Notes: generated from the sequence alone by a model not told the origin. DNA of 64,000 nt from JAZSQZ01 sp045538175 (GCA_045538175.1 JAZSQZ010000044.1:10758-74757); one strand, 5' to 3'; shown: positions 49,126 to 58,374, counted from the first letter of the stretch. Translations and numbers: made by a program.

Positions 49126-50448
49126 ATGATAAACGAAAATGAATCTTGTGCAAAAATAATTGGACAATCAGATTTGGGTGTTCAAGTATGTTCTGCAGCA
49201 GCTAGAATTTCAACAACAGAAGGCACTGCTTTTAGTGTTTTCAACAAATCTCAAGAAAGCAACGAAGTAAACGTTAAGCTTATTGGAAAGGTTTTAAATT
49301 CAGGACATAAAACAATTATTGAGCATCATTGTTTCAACGTTGCTTTTAACAATGTTTCAGTTATTGTTGAACAATTCTTAATCGAATTTAGACTAACATC
49401 TTTTACAATAAAGTCAAGAAGATATGTTGACTTTTCAAATGCTGGTTATTATATGCCAAACATTGAAAATAAAAAAGACAGAGAAACTTTTGAAAACACA
49501 ACAAGAGAATTATTTACAAAATATAATGAACTTATGACTCTAGGTTTAATTAAAGAAGATGCAAGATTCTTGCTTCCATATAATTTTAAGAGTAATATTT
49601 TGTGTACTTGCAATGCAAGAGAACTTTTACACATTATTTGCACAATGATTTATGGCAGAGGAAAAGTTTATCCAGAACTTGTCGAACTTGGCACACAACT
49701 TAAAAATCAATTTGAAGAAATCTATCCAGGCATTGTCGAAAAGGAACAAGCAAAGTACGAAAGATATCAAACTCCTGCAAGCGTTCCTGTAAAACAAGGA
49801 CCTGTTACTTTTGCTGAAAGTGAAGTCGAACTTATCACTTCTACTGCAGATATCGATAAGGTTTTAAAAGAGGCAATGAAGGTCGAAGGAATTGATAATT
49901 TTGATGTAAAAACTTTGATTACAGACGGAAAACTCGCAAGAGTTTTAGAACAAATCAATTTTACATTTAAAATCAAAGACATTACACTTGCAAGCCTTAC
50001 ACACTTTACACGTCACAGAATGCACTCACATATTATTCCAAACCTTAACACAATTATAAACAACAATAGATATAAAATTGCCCCAAACATTAAGGCAAAT
50101 GAAGAATATCTAAAGATTTACAAAGACACTGTAAATATGGCTTCAAAAACAATCGAAGATTTATCAAATCTCGGTGCAGAAACACTTTCATATCTATATG
50201 TCAGTGGCAGAACAATCGATGTTATGACAACAATGAACGCAAGAGAACTTTTATGGTTCTTTAAACTTAGAACATGTGATAGGGCACAATGGGAAATTAG
50301 AGAAATCGCAATCAATATGCTAAAACTCTTAAAAACAAAATATCCAAAAATTTTCTCAAATTTTGGACCAAGTTGCTTAGTCGAAGGTAGATGTCCAGAA
50401 GGAAAGTTAACTTGTGGAAAAATCAAAACCCCAGACAACTTTGCTTAA
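49126..50448 (+). CDS. thyX: Flavin-dependent thymidylate synthase, tandem-domain form
   Basis: A 440-residue protein made of two ThyX-like halves, about twice the length of classical ThyX. The first half has HHCFNVAF and the motif remnant EFRLTSFTIKSRRY (87-100), which keeps the Ser and SRRY end of the RHRxxSxxxxSxRY signature but loses RHR; the second half has TRHRMHSHI (295-303), which keeps RHRxxS and loses the rest. Each half also has NARELL (163-168 and near 388). The two halves may together form one functional site. ThyX makes dTMP from dUMP with FAD and methylenetetrahydrofolate. Start 49126 follows AGGAG. Confidence 0.92.
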   Translation: MINENESCAKIIGQSDLGVQVCSAAARISTTEGTAFSVFNKSQESNEVNVKLIGKVLNSGHKTIIEHHCFNVAFNNVSVIVEQFLIEFRLTSFTIKSRRYVDFSNAGYYMPNIENKKDRETFENTTRELFTKYNELMTLGLIKEDARFLLPYNFKSNILCTCNARELLHIICTMIYGRGKVYPELVELGTQLKNQFEEIYPGIVEKEQAKYERYQTPASVPVKQGPVTFAESEVELITSTADIDKVLKEAMKVEGIDNFDVKTLITDGKLARVLEQINFTFKIKDITLASLTHFTRHRMHSHIIPNLNTIINNNRYKIAPNIKANEEYLKIYKDTVNMASKTIEDLSNLGAETLSYLYVSGRTIDVMTTMNARELLWFFKLRTCDRAQWEIREIAINMLKLLKTKYPKIFSNFGPSCLVEGRCPEGKLTCGKIKTPDNFA

Positions 50449-50457
50449 TAAAAAAAT

Positions 50458-50484
50458 AAAACACACCTTAGTTGGTGTGTTTTT
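50458..50484. terminator. Bidirectional terminator between thyX and HAD gene
   Basis: Stem AAAACACACC / GGTGTGTTTT with a six-base loop. Confidence 0.9.
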
Positions 50485-51131
50485 TATTTATTTAAAAATG
50501 GGTCTAGTTTTTCAGGGATTGTTCGGGAGTCGGTTATAAGGCAAGTGTTTATGTTTAGTTTTCTTGCAGGTTCTAGGTCGTTTTTGTCACTATCCCCAAG
50601 TACAATTGCGTTTTGTGGTTTGCAATTTTCTTTTTCTAAAATTCTTTTATAGTAATGCTTTTTTGTTCTGTCTTTTGCCGTAAAGCGATTGCTTATGATT
50701 TCCTTAAACCAATTTTTATCAATACCGAACATTTCCATATAATAATATATATGAGTCGGAGATGAGTTGCTAACGATATATACCGGGTATTTTTGACATA
50801 TGTCGTTTAGATAATTGTTATCAACTAAAAGGTTTTTATCGATAACTAAGGGGTCGGGCGTTGAGTTTTGCCAATTCCAAAAATCTTTTACGGATATATC
50901 AAACTGTGGATATTTTTCTTTTAGGTCGTACATAAGGTCGACGATTTCCGACCCATTATATTCTTTTTCCCATAGAGGATTTTCGTTTACGATTTTTTTA
51001 TATTCTTCTTCTCTTAGGCGTGGCATAAACTTTCTTCTATTTTCTTTTATAAAATTTTCAAGTTTTAAAAAAGCTTGCTCGCCAGAATAAAAAGTGCCAT
51101 CAAAGTCAAAGATTATAACCTTCTTTTTCAT
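50484..51131 (-). CDS. HAD-superfamily phosphatase
   Basis: A 215-residue HAD hydrolase. Motif I IIFDFDGTFYSGE (5-17) has the DxD nucleophile pair; motif II VYIVSNSSP (about 109-117); motif III Lys in RTKKHYYKRIL; motif IV IVLGDSDKNDLEPAR (about 180-194). It is of the cap-I type, similar to phosphoglycolate or pyrimidine 5'-nucleotidases. Substrate is not clear. Start at 51131 follows AAGGA; an upstream ATG at 51161 is possible but lacks support. Confidence 0.88.
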   Translation of the reverse strand: MKKKVIIFDFDGTFYSGEQAFLKLENFIKENRRKFMPRLREEEYKKIVNENPLWEKEYNGSEIVDLMYDLKEKYPQFDISVKDFWNWQNSTPDPLVIDKNLLVDNNYLNDICQKYPVYIVSNSSPTHIYYYMEMFGIDKNWFKEIISNRFTAKDRTKKHYYKRILEKENCKPQNAIVLGDSDKNDLEPARKLNINTCLITDSRTIPEKLDPFLNK

Positions 51132-51270
51132 CTCTTGTCCTTTTAAATCAATATGAGACATTTTAGCATAAGGTTTTTAAAAGTCCAAACTTTTAGATTA
51201 TTAAAGTTAAAATCGTTTGCAACTTTTTTATTTGTTTTGTATATTATAGTAAAAAAATCAAGGGGTATAT

Positions 51271-52176
51271 ATGGATTTAGTTATTATGGCCGCTGGTATC
51301 GGCAGTAGGTTTGGTGGCTTAAAACAATTACAATCTATTGATGACAATAATAACTTTATTATAGACTATTCAATCTTTGACGCTGTTAAGGCCGGGTTTG
51401 ACCATATTGTTTTTATTATAAAAGAAGAATTGTTAGACGACTTTAAGTCAAGCATTGGCAATCGCATTGAAAAGTTTGTAAAAGTTGATTACGTTTTCCA
51501 AGACAACAAGAACATTCCAGATAGATATTTTGTGCCAAAAGAAAGGGTAAAACCTTTCGGCACGGGGCACGCAATTCTTTGTGCAAAAGAAAAAATTACA
51601 GGCGATTTTGCTGTAATAAATGCAGATGATTTTTACGGAAGAGATTCTTTTGTTGTTGCTGCAAAGTTTTTAAAACAAAACAAAAAAGGAGATAAATATT
51701 CTCTTGTGGGTTACAAGGCAGAAAATGTTATAGGAAACAGCGCAAAAGCAAAAAGGGGAGTTTGCAAAACTGACGGCAACACGCTTATAAACATTATCGA
51801 ATCTATTATCGAAAGAAAAGAAGATGGCACTTTGTTTTCTACCCCAATTGATATAAGAGAAGGTGTTGGAAAACCAATTTTAAATGATAGATGTGTTTCG
51901 ATGAATTTATTTGTTTTTACAAAAGATTTTCTTGATGCCCTTGAGAAAGACTTTTTTGAATTTTTAGAAAAAAACAAAGACGATTTGTCAACTTGTGAAT
52001 TTTGCCTTCCAACAGTTGTTACAAATTTGATAGACAAAAAGTTTGCAACAGTTGATGTTTTATCAACCACAGCAGAGTGGTATGGCCTTACATATAAAGA
52101 CGATGTCGAAACTGTAAAGACTGCCATTGAAGATATGGTAAATAAGGGAATATACACCAAAAACTTATGGAGTTAA
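51271..52176 (+). CDS. Sugar-phosphate nucleotidyltransferase
   Basis: A 301-residue protein with a nucleotidyltransferase fold. The N-terminal IMAAGIGSRFGGLKQLQSI (5-23) is the NTP-binding loop with its Lys; NADDFYG (about 116-122) carries the metal-binding Asp pair; GTGHAILCAKEKI (about 97-109) is the base-recognition segment. It lacks the C-terminal beta-helix or HAD domain and so may be a stand-alone UDP-sugar or CDP-like pyrophosphorylase for surface glycans. It converges on the glycosyltransferase gene. Confidence 0.85.
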   Translation: MDLVIMAAGIGSRFGGLKQLQSIDDNNNFIIDYSIFDAVKAGFDHIVFIIKEELLDDFKSSIGNRIEKFVKVDYVFQDNKNIPDRYFVPKERVKPFGTGHAILCAKEKITGDFAVINADDFYGRDSFVVAAKFLKQNKKGDKYSLVGYKAENVIGNSAKAKRGVCKTDGNTLINIIESIIERKEDGTLFSTPIDIREGVGKPILNDRCVSMNLFVFTKDFLDALEKDFFEFLEKNKDDLSTCEFCLPTVVTNLIDKKFATVDVLSTTAEWYGLTYKDDVETVKTAIEDMVNKGIYTKNLWS

Positions 52177-52181
52177 AAAAT

Positions 52182-52210
52182 AAAACCTATACTTAGCGTA
52201 TAGGTTTTTT
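52182..52210. terminator. Bidirectional terminator between nucleotidyltransferase and glycosyltransferase
   Basis: Stem AAAACCTATAC / GTATAGGTTTT with TTAGC loop. Confidence 0.9.
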
Positions 52211-52212
52211 GT

Positions 52213-53379
52213 TTATTGTTGTTCTGTTTTTTTCTTTTCGTTTTCTTTAATATGATACTCATATTTTTCGCAAATTTCTTTTACGCAATCGTCCCAAGAA
52301 ACATAAAGTTGTTTTGATGCGTTTTCGCTGACTTCTTCATACAACTCTTTGTTAGCAAGGACTTCTTCGATTTTTTCAGCAAACTTTTCAACACTGTCTT
52401 CACAAATAAAACCATTTACGTTGTTTGTAACGGTTGCACTTGTTGCTGTACCTTCAAGAAAGATAGTAGGTGTTTTTTGAGATGCTGCTTCGATTTGTAC
52501 AAGAGAACTTGCGTCATACTTTGATGGGAACAAGAAAAGTTTTGCCCTTAGGTAGAGTGCTTTTAAAAGTTCTCTATCCATAATTTTACCTGTTAAGATT
52601 ACATTATCTTTAAGACCATATTTCTTTGCAAGATGTCTAACTTCAGTTGCGTCGTTACCTTCGCCAACAAAGAACATTTTGAAATTTTTGTCCTTTAATT
52701 TTGACAATGCTTCAACAATAAAGTAGACATTTTTTAATCTTGTGATCCTGCCAACAAAAAGCAAAACTGTGGTGTCTTTATCCAAAGCATATTTTTCGTT
52801 GACCATTTTGATGGCTTCTTTTGGGTTTTCAACGGGCAACATATCTGTACCGTTTCTTTGTACCCCTGGCAATTCTTTTAGGCCATAGTCCTTAAATATT
52901 TCAGCAATTTTGTCGTTTACAGCATAGTTCCTGTCGCACTTTGCAAAAACTTTTAGGATATGTCGCATCATTATATTTACGATAAAATTAAAGCGCGCTG
53001 ATCTTTTGAAGTCAAGTTTGAATTGAGAGTGTAAAGTTGAGATTACAGGAATACCTTTCTTCTTTGCATATTTTACAGCAGCTTTACCAACTGCAAAAGG
53101 AGAGTGGATATGTACAATATCTAAATCGTACTTATCAAGTTCCTTTTTAAATTTTCTTGTGGCATAAGGAATTTTATATGCAAGTTTAAAAAGTTGAACG
53201 CTTTTTGTTTTAACAACTTTATAAGGATATTCTTTTGTGTCTTTACCTGTATCAACAGTAAAAACTGTAACATCACAAAATTTAGAAAGGCGTCTTGCAT
53301 AATTATCAACAACAACAATTACGCCGTCAACCATAGGGTACCAAGTATCTATAAATAAACCGATTTTGAGTTTTTTCAT
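52213..53379 (-). CDS. Glycosyltransferase family 4 (diacylglycerol glucosyltransferase-like)
   Basis: A 388-residue GT-B enzyme. The N-terminal IGLFIDTWYPMVDGVIVVVDNYARRL is close to the sequence of the processive 1,2-diacylglycerol 3-glucosyltransferases of Gram-positives; LLFVGRITRLKNVYFIVEAL (about 209-228) and KLFLFPSKYDASSLVQIEAASQK (about 287-309, the E-x7-E region) complete the donor site. It would transfer glucose from UDP-glucose to diacylglycerol or another acceptor on the inner face of the membrane. Two paralogous steps are often encoded together; only one is here. Confidence 0.9.
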   Translation of the reverse strand: MKKLKIGLFIDTWYPMVDGVIVVVDNYARRLSKFCDVTVFTVDTGKDTKEYPYKVVKTKSVQLFKLAYKIPYATRKFKKELDKYDLDIVHIHSPFAVGKAAVKYAKKKGIPVISTLHSQFKLDFKRSARFNFIVNIMMRHILKVFAKCDRNYAVNDKIAEIFKDYGLKELPGVQRNGTDMLPVENPKEAIKMVNEKYALDKDTTVLLFVGRITRLKNVYFIVEALSKLKDKNFKMFFVGEGNDATEVRHLAKKYGLKDNVILTGKIMDRELLKALYLRAKLFLFPSKYDASSLVQIEAASQKTPTIFLEGTATSATVTNNVNGFICEDSVEKFAEKIEEVLANKELYEEVSENASKQLYVSWDDCVKEICEKYEYHIKENEKKKTEQQ

Positions 53380-53540
53380 CGTTACCTCACAAAAATCTTA
53401 ATTTTGTATAGTTTAACACAAAATTTCTTTAAAAGAAAACAATATCGCCTAAAAATAATAAAAAGTATGTTTTTATTATCGTTTTACAAAGAAAAATGAT
53501 TTTGATATAATTTTAGTATTATTTGGAAAGGAGATTTTTT

Positions 53541-54695
53541 ATGGCAGAAAGATTTGTTTTAAACGAAACTTCTTATTTTGGAAGGGGCGCAAGGGCTGAA
53601 CTTGCAAAAGAAATTAAAAATAGAGGTTTTAGGAGAGTTTTGTTTGTAACTGATGCTTCACTTATCAAGTGTGGTGTTGCAAAAAAAGTTACAGATGTTT
53701 TAGACCAAGCAAAAATTAAATACGAAACATATAGTGATATTAAACCAAACCCAACAGTTAAAAATGTTAAAGATGGCGTTGCAAAGTGTAGAGAATTTAA
53801 GGCAGACGTCATTGTCGCTGTTGGTGGTGGCTCAGTTATTGATACAGCAAAAGGAATTTCAATTGTTGATAGAAATCCTGAAAGAGAAGATGTTGTATCT
53901 CTAAATGGTTTATCAAACACAAAAAGAAAAGGATTACCACTTATTGCACTTCCAACAACACACGGAACTGCAGCTGAAGTTACAATCAACTATGTTATAA
54001 CCGACGAAGACAAAAAAGTAAAAATGGTTTGTGTCGACCCAAATGATATTCCTGTGCTTGCAATTGTTGACTCTGAACTTATGGAAACTTTGCCTAAAGC
54101 AACTGCTGCTGCAACGGGATTAGATGCCTTAACACACGCTGTTGAAGGTTATATCACAAAGGGGCATAACACAATGGCAGATATGTTCCATATGCGAGCA
54201 ATTGAACTTATTTTTGAAAACTTACCAAAAGCAGTCAACGAAAAGGACGAAAAGGCAATCGAAAATATGGCACTTGCTCAATATATTGCAGGTATGGGAT
54301 TTTCAAACGTAGGTCTTGGAATTGTACATAGTATGGCACATCAATTAGGCGCTGTTTATGATACACCACACGGTATTGCAAACGCAATTTTACTTCCTAC
54401 AGTTATGAGATTTAATGGTGTTGTTTGCGCAGATAGATTTAGAGAAATTCTTTGTCATATCGGTAGACCTGACGCAAGACACTTAAACGACCAAGATGTT
54501 ATCAACACATTTGTTTGGATGATTCAAGAATTGTCAAAAGCTGTAGGAGTTACCCAAACGGTAAAAGATACAGGCTGTAAGGTAGAAGATATCGAAATGC
54601 TTGCAGAAAAGGCAATGGAAGACCCTTGTAAACCAGGCAACCCAAGAGAAGTTACAAAACAAGATTTTATCGACCTATATAATGCTGCAATGTAA
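53541..54695 (+). CDS. Iron-containing alcohol dehydrogenase (FucO-like)
   Basis: A 384-residue group III dehydrogenase. The NAD-binding GGGSVIDTAKGI (about 95-106) and the iron-binding residues in GLDALTHAVEGY, HSMAHQLGAVYDTPHG (His263, His267, His277 region) match lactaldehyde reductase/1,3-propanediol dehydrogenase. It reduces an aldehyde with NADH to regenerate NAD during fermentation. Substrate is unknown. Start at 53541 follows AAGGAG; an extended -10 TGATATAAT lies about 35 bases upstream. Confidence 0.94.
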   Translation: MAERFVLNETSYFGRGARAELAKEIKNRGFRRVLFVTDASLIKCGVAKKVTDVLDQAKIKYETYSDIKPNPTVKNVKDGVAKCREFKADVIVAVGGGSVIDTAKGISIVDRNPEREDVVSLNGLSNTKRKGLPLIALPTTHGTAAEVTINYVITDEDKKVKMVCVDPNDIPVLAIVDSELMETLPKATAAATGLDALTHAVEGYITKGHNTMADMFHMRAIELIFENLPKAVNEKDEKAIENMALAQYIAGMGFSNVGLGIVHSMAHQLGAVYDTPHGIANAILLPTVMRFNGVVCADRFREILCHIGRPDARHLNDQDVINTFVWMIQELSKAVGVTQTVKDTGCKVEDIEMLAEKAMEDPCKPGNPREVTKQDFIDLYNAAM

Positions 54696-54699
54696 ATAC

Positions 54700-54728
54700 A
54701 AAAAACACCTCAAAAGGTGTTTTTTTTA
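54700..54728 (+). terminator. Terminator after the alcohol dehydrogenase
   Basis: Stem AAAAAACACCT / AGGTGTTTTTT with CAAA loop. Confidence 0.9.
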
Positions 54729-54786
54729 TTTTAAATAATAGTTTATTTTTGTTTTGTTTAGTGGTATTATTAAATTAGGAGATAAT

Positions 54787-55200
54787 ATGGAAACAGTAAA
54801 AGCAGGTTGCTTTTTGTTTAACAAAAAGGAAAAAAAGGTTGCTTTGGTGTATAGGGAAAAGCAAAAGGATTATTCTTTTCCTAAAGGACACCTAGAAGAA
54901 GGCGAAGACTTAAAGACTTGTGCAATACGTGAAGTTGAAGAAGAAACAAAAAGAAAACCAGAGATTATAGATGGAATCAAACCTTTTGTACAAAGATACA
55001 CAACAAAAGTTGGGGAAAAGTGTATTTGTTATATGTTTATAGCAAGGGATTTAGGTAAAAGTGACAACCAAAGTTTAGACACCCACGAATTGCATTGGGT
55101 TGATGTGGATAAGGTTGAAAAGGTTTTAAGTTATACAAGTCTAAAAAAAGAATGGAAAAAGGTTAAAAAACATATTTTAGAGCAAATCAACAAAGACTAG
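54787..55200 (+). CDS. Nudix hydrolase (Ap4A-type)
   Basis: A 137-residue Nudix protein. YSFPKGHLEEGEDLKTCAIREVEEETKRKPEI holds the Nudix box with the GHLEEGE and REVEEET parts (about 39-60); the FPKGH lead-in is typical of diadenosine tetraphosphatases. The stop is TAG. The next gene starts 44 bases downstream with its own promoter overlapping this gene's end. GGAGATAAT precedes the ATG. Confidence 0.9.
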   Translation: METVKAGCFLFNKKEKKVALVYREKQKDYSFPKGHLEEGEDLKTCAIREVEEETKRKPEIIDGIKPFVQRYTTKVGEKCICYMFIARDLGKSDNQSLDTHELHWVDVDKVEKVLSYTSLKKEWKKVKKHILEQINKD

Positions 55201-55207
55201 TTTTTTG

Positions 55208-55236
55208 TTGAAAAAACATAGTAAATATGTTAGAAT
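55208..55236 (+). promoter_or_regulatory. Promoter of the 270-aa membrane protein (leaderless)
   Basis: TTGAAA (55208-55213), 17-base spacer, TAGAAT (55231-55236) with a TGT extended -10; the ATG at 55244 begins eight bases after the -10 box, so the transcript would begin at the start codon. Confidence 0.7.
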
Positions 55237-55243
55237 TTTGATT

Positions 55244-56056
55244 ATGGTAAGTAGTAAAAAAATTATAAAAAGATTAGTTATATTTATAATAATTGCAGTT
55301 ATTTCCCTAATTTCGATAATTACAATGTGGCCACGCGTTGATGTGCCTTATACACACGAAGAAATGGTTGCAAACAACAAAGATTTGGCAATATCAAATC
55401 CAGAGTATGAAGGCGAAGATTGTTTAACTTTCGTTACAGACCAAAGATACAGCGCATATCACGACGGTTATAAAGCAAGGGTTTATTTTACAGGTGTTAT
55501 CCACAACTCAACAGAAGATGTGATTGAATCTGCAACCTTAACTTTTGGGTTTACACTAGACAGAAGGACATACTCTATCGAAGTTGAGTTTGAAGATTTG
55601 CTTGTAGGTGAAAACACATTTGTAAGAATGTATCTAGATGAAATATACAGAAATTATTCTTATACAAACGTAGAGGTCGAGACTTCTGTTTTCTATAGAA
55701 TAGGAAGCGACACAGAATACGAATTATGTAATACTTATATGGACCCAGAAAATCCACCAGAAAAACACAATTCAGCATTAGAAACATTTGCAACAATTGG
55801 AAGTTGTGTTGCAGGTGTTACGCTAATTATAGTTATTATCACAATTATAAGTTTGATTAAAAACAGACTACTTACAGAGCACGTTTCTTCAGCTTTCTTT
55901 GAAGAAGAAACTCAAGAAAATAAAAAAGAAACAAAAAAGCATATAAAAAGCGAAGCCGTTGTATATTGTAAATATTGTGGTGGCGAATTTGATAAGGTTT
56001 ATACAAAATGTCCTGATTGTGGTGCAAGACTTATAAAAAACAATAGGAAAAAATAA
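55244..56056 (+). CDS. Membrane protein with C-terminal zinc ribbon
   Basis: A 270-residue protein. An N-terminal hydrophobic segment (residues about 9-31) is followed by an extracytoplasmic beta-rich domain (about 40-175, with IHNSTEDVIESATLTFGFTLD), a second membrane helix (about 185-208), and a cytosolic tail that ends in a four-cysteine zinc ribbon (CKYCGGEF ... CPDCGARL). The outer domain recalls FxLYD-type modules. The ribbon echoes those of the TIR proteins at the other end of the chain. The predicted start has no Shine-Dalgarno; the promoter lies directly before the ATG. Function unknown. Confidence 0.75.
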   Translation: MVSSKKIIKRLVIFIIIAVISLISIITMWPRVDVPYTHEEMVANNKDLAISNPEYEGEDCLTFVTDQRYSAYHDGYKARVYFTGVIHNSTEDVIESATLTFGFTLDRRTYSIEVEFEDLLVGENTFVRMYLDEIYRNYSYTNVEVETSVFYRIGSDTEYELCNTYMDPENPPEKHNSALETFATIGSCVAGVTLIIVIITIISLIKNRLLTEHVSSAFFEEETQENKKETKKHIKSEAVVYCKYCGGEFDKVYTKCPDCGARLIKNNRKK

Positions 56057-56083
56057 AAAGAAGGTGTTATGCCTTCTTTTTTG
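56055..56083 (+). terminator. Terminator after zinc-ribbon membrane protein
   Basis: Stem AAAAAGAAGG / CCTTCTTTTT with a seven-base loop. Confidence 0.82.
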
Positions 56084-56185
56084 TTGTGTGACAAATTAAA
56101 CAAAAATATAAAATGAGTTTTGTTTTGTTTGCTAAAGTTATTATTTTGGAGTAATATTTATAGAAATAAATTAAGGAGTTAATTT

Positions 56186-58018
56186 ATGGAAGTAGAAAAG
56201 TATGACAGTATTATGCACAAGTTTTTTAAATCTCCAAACGAAGCAATAAGCGAGATTATAAACTTGCAAGCAATTTTAAACCTACCTAAAGGTACTGAGC
56301 ACTTTATGAGTGATTTGCACGGCGAAGCAGACACTTTTATTCATATTTTAAAAAATGCGTCTGGGGTTATAAGATTAAAACTTGAAGCAGTTTTTAAAAA
56401 CCTTATGACAAACGGCGAAATTCAAGATTTACTTACACTTATTTATTATCCTGAAGAAAGATTAAAACTTATTAAAACCGAAGAAAAGGATATAGAAGGT
56501 TGGTGCAAAAAAACTTTGCTCCATCTTATTAAGGTTTTAAGAGAAATTTCTAGCAAATATACACGAAGCAAAGTTAGAAAAGCACTTCCACAAGATTATG
56601 CTTATATTATGGACGAACTTATCAATATGACAGTTGAGTCCAGCAAGGAAAGTTATTACGAAAATATTATGAACAGTATTATCGAACTTGGCGAAGGTGA
56701 TAGATTTATTGTTGCCCTTTGTCAAGTTATTCAACGTCTTGCTATCGATCACTTACATATCGTTGGTGATATTTTTGATAGGGGCAAAGGTCCTGACATA
56801 ATTTTAGATAGACTTATGACATATCACTCTCTTGATATTCAATGGGGCAACCACGATGTATTGTGGATAGGTGCATATCTTGGCAATTTGTCTTGTATTG
56901 CAAACATAATAAGAATAAACTGTGGATACAAAAACTTGGGAGTATTAGAGAGTTCTTATGGCATCAACTTAAGAGCTCTTGAAACATTTGCTATTAAAAA
57001 ATATACAAACGACAAGTGCGAAAACTTTAAGATTAAAGACCTAGATGGCGACAACAATCCTTTTGATGATATGAATTTGTTATCAAAAATGTATAAGGCA
57101 ATCACTGTTTTGCAATTCAAACTTGAAAACAATCTTTTATATCTTCACCCAGAGTGGGATATGGATGATAGAATAATTCTAGAAGACGATAAACTTACAA
57201 AAGAAGAGATGTCTTTGATGAATATCCTAAAACAAGAGTTTATGCACAGCAAAAGGTTAAAAGAGCATATCGAGTTTTTGATAAGAAAAGGAAGTATGTA
57301 TCTAGTGTACAACAACAACCTTTTAATGCACGGCTGTGTGCCTACAAATAAGGACGGCACATTTACAGAAATCAAAATCGGCGACAAGATTTATAGTGGT
57401 AAAGCCTTGTATGATAGATGTAACGAACTTGTCCACCTTGCATACAACAATAAAGACAAATATGCAATCGATTATATGTGGTACCTATGGTGTGGCAAAA
57501 ACTCTCCACTTTTTGGTAGAGACGTTATGCGTACATACGAAACATATATGCTTGGCAAAAAAATCAAGGAAAACAAAAACCCATATTACGACTATATAAA
57601 AATCACACCTTTCTGTGATAAGGTTTTAAAAGAGTTTGGGGCAAGTGGCGAATATGCACATATTATAAACGGTCATATGCCTGTAAAAGTTATTGCAGGG
57701 GAAGACCCTGTAAGTGCAAACGGTAAGCATATCATTATCGATGGTGGTTTATCAAAGGCATATCATAAACATACAGGTATCGGTGGATATACACTTATGT
57801 CAAACTCACACGGTTTATACCTTACAACTCACGCACCATTTTGTAAAACTCAAGAAGCAATTAGAAGAAAGTTAGACTTAAACTCTCAAACAACAGAAGT
57901 ACAACTTTATAAGAAGAGGGTTATGGTTAAAGATACCGACAACGGTAAACTTTTGCAAGACCAAATTGATGTTTTGAAAATGTATCTTAAGAGTTATTAT
58001 CATATGGATATAAAATAA
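56186..58018 (+). CDS. fbp: Fructose-1,6-bisphosphatase class III
   Basis: A 610-residue class III FBPase, the calcineurin-like type of Bacillota. The metal-binding signatures are MSDLHGEADTF (near 42-52), VGDIFDRGKGPDIILD (near 192-207) and QWGNHDVLWIGA (near 218-229); the C-terminal GHMPVK and IIDGGLSKAYHK also fit. It removes phosphate from fructose-1,6-bisphosphate in gluconeogenesis. Length matches the family (about 640 residues). AAGGAG precedes the ATG; it converges on the HipS-like gene. Confidence 0.96.
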   Translation: MEVEKYDSIMHKFFKSPNEAISEIINLQAILNLPKGTEHFMSDLHGEADTFIHILKNASGVIRLKLEAVFKNLMTNGEIQDLLTLIYYPEERLKLIKTEEKDIEGWCKKTLLHLIKVLREISSKYTRSKVRKALPQDYAYIMDELINMTVESSKESYYENIMNSIIELGEGDRFIVALCQVIQRLAIDHLHIVGDIFDRGKGPDIILDRLMTYHSLDIQWGNHDVLWIGAYLGNLSCIANIIRINCGYKNLGVLESSYGINLRALETFAIKKYTNDKCENFKIKDLDGDNNPFDDMNLLSKMYKAITVLQFKLENNLLYLHPEWDMDDRIILEDDKLTKEEMSLMNILKQEFMHSKRLKEHIEFLIRKGSMYLVYNNNLLMHGCVPTNKDGTFTEIKIGDKIYSGKALYDRCNELVHLAYNNKDKYAIDYMWYLWCGKNSPLFGRDVMRTYETYMLGKKIKENKNPYYDYIKITPFCDKVLKEFGASGEYAHIINGHMPVKVIAGEDPVSANGKHIIIDGGLSKAYHKHTGIGGYTLMSNSHGLYLTTHAPFCKTQEAIRRKLDLNSQTTEVQLYKKRVMVKDTDNGKLLQDQIDVLKMYLKSYYHMDIK

Positions 58019-58048
58019 AAAAGAAATGCCAAAAGCATTTCTTTTTAT
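58018..58048. terminator. Bidirectional terminator between fbp and the HipS-like gene
   Basis: Stem AAAAAGAAATGC / GCATTTCTTTTT with CAAAA loop. Confidence 0.9.
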
Positions 58049-58050
58049 TT

Positions 58051-58374
58051 TTATCCTTTGTATGCGATATAAACATTTTCGTCGTGAAGGGATAATTTGC
58101 TTACTTTTACAAGTTTTTCAAAAACAGAATCTGTTTCTTCAATTCCGGCTTCTATATATAAGTCGCTGTTTTCGTTTGTAGGAATCCAACCACCAATTGA
58201 TTCTGGAAGGTAAGGGGATACAAAATCGCTATAAACATCATACAAAAACAATGGATATGCCTTGTCGATTGCTTCGGTAATACCTTTTTCGTAGGTTTTA
58301 TAAACAAAGTTGTTATTTTCAAAAGTTAATTCGCCGATTGCGACATCTTTAAAATATACGATAACTGCTTCCAT
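58051..58374 (-). CDS. HipA N-terminal-domain-like protein (HipS-like)
   Basis: A 107-residue soluble protein. The sequence follows the HipA N-terminal subdomain: VYFKDVAIGELTFENNNFVYKYE-type opening with a strand and GEL turn, a middle FLYDVYSDFVSPYLPES (compare the FFxNLLPEG stretch of HipA), and a later AGIEETDSVFEKLVKVSKLSLHDENVYI (compare the AGI...DxFxLL...G.D pattern). It lies 11 bases after the kinase-like gene and has its own AAGGAG site, so the two are co-transcribed. In HipBST modules the free N-terminal domain (HipS) is the antitoxin of the kinase HipT; here the order is kinase first. I base this on motif order only. No HipB-like DNA-binding gene is nearby. Confidence 0.6.
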   Translation of the reverse strand: MEAVIVYFKDVAIGELTFENNNFVYKTYEKGITEAIDKAYPLFLYDVYSDFVSPYLPESIGGWIPTNENSDLYIEAGIEETDSVFEKLVKVSKLSLHDENVYIAYKG

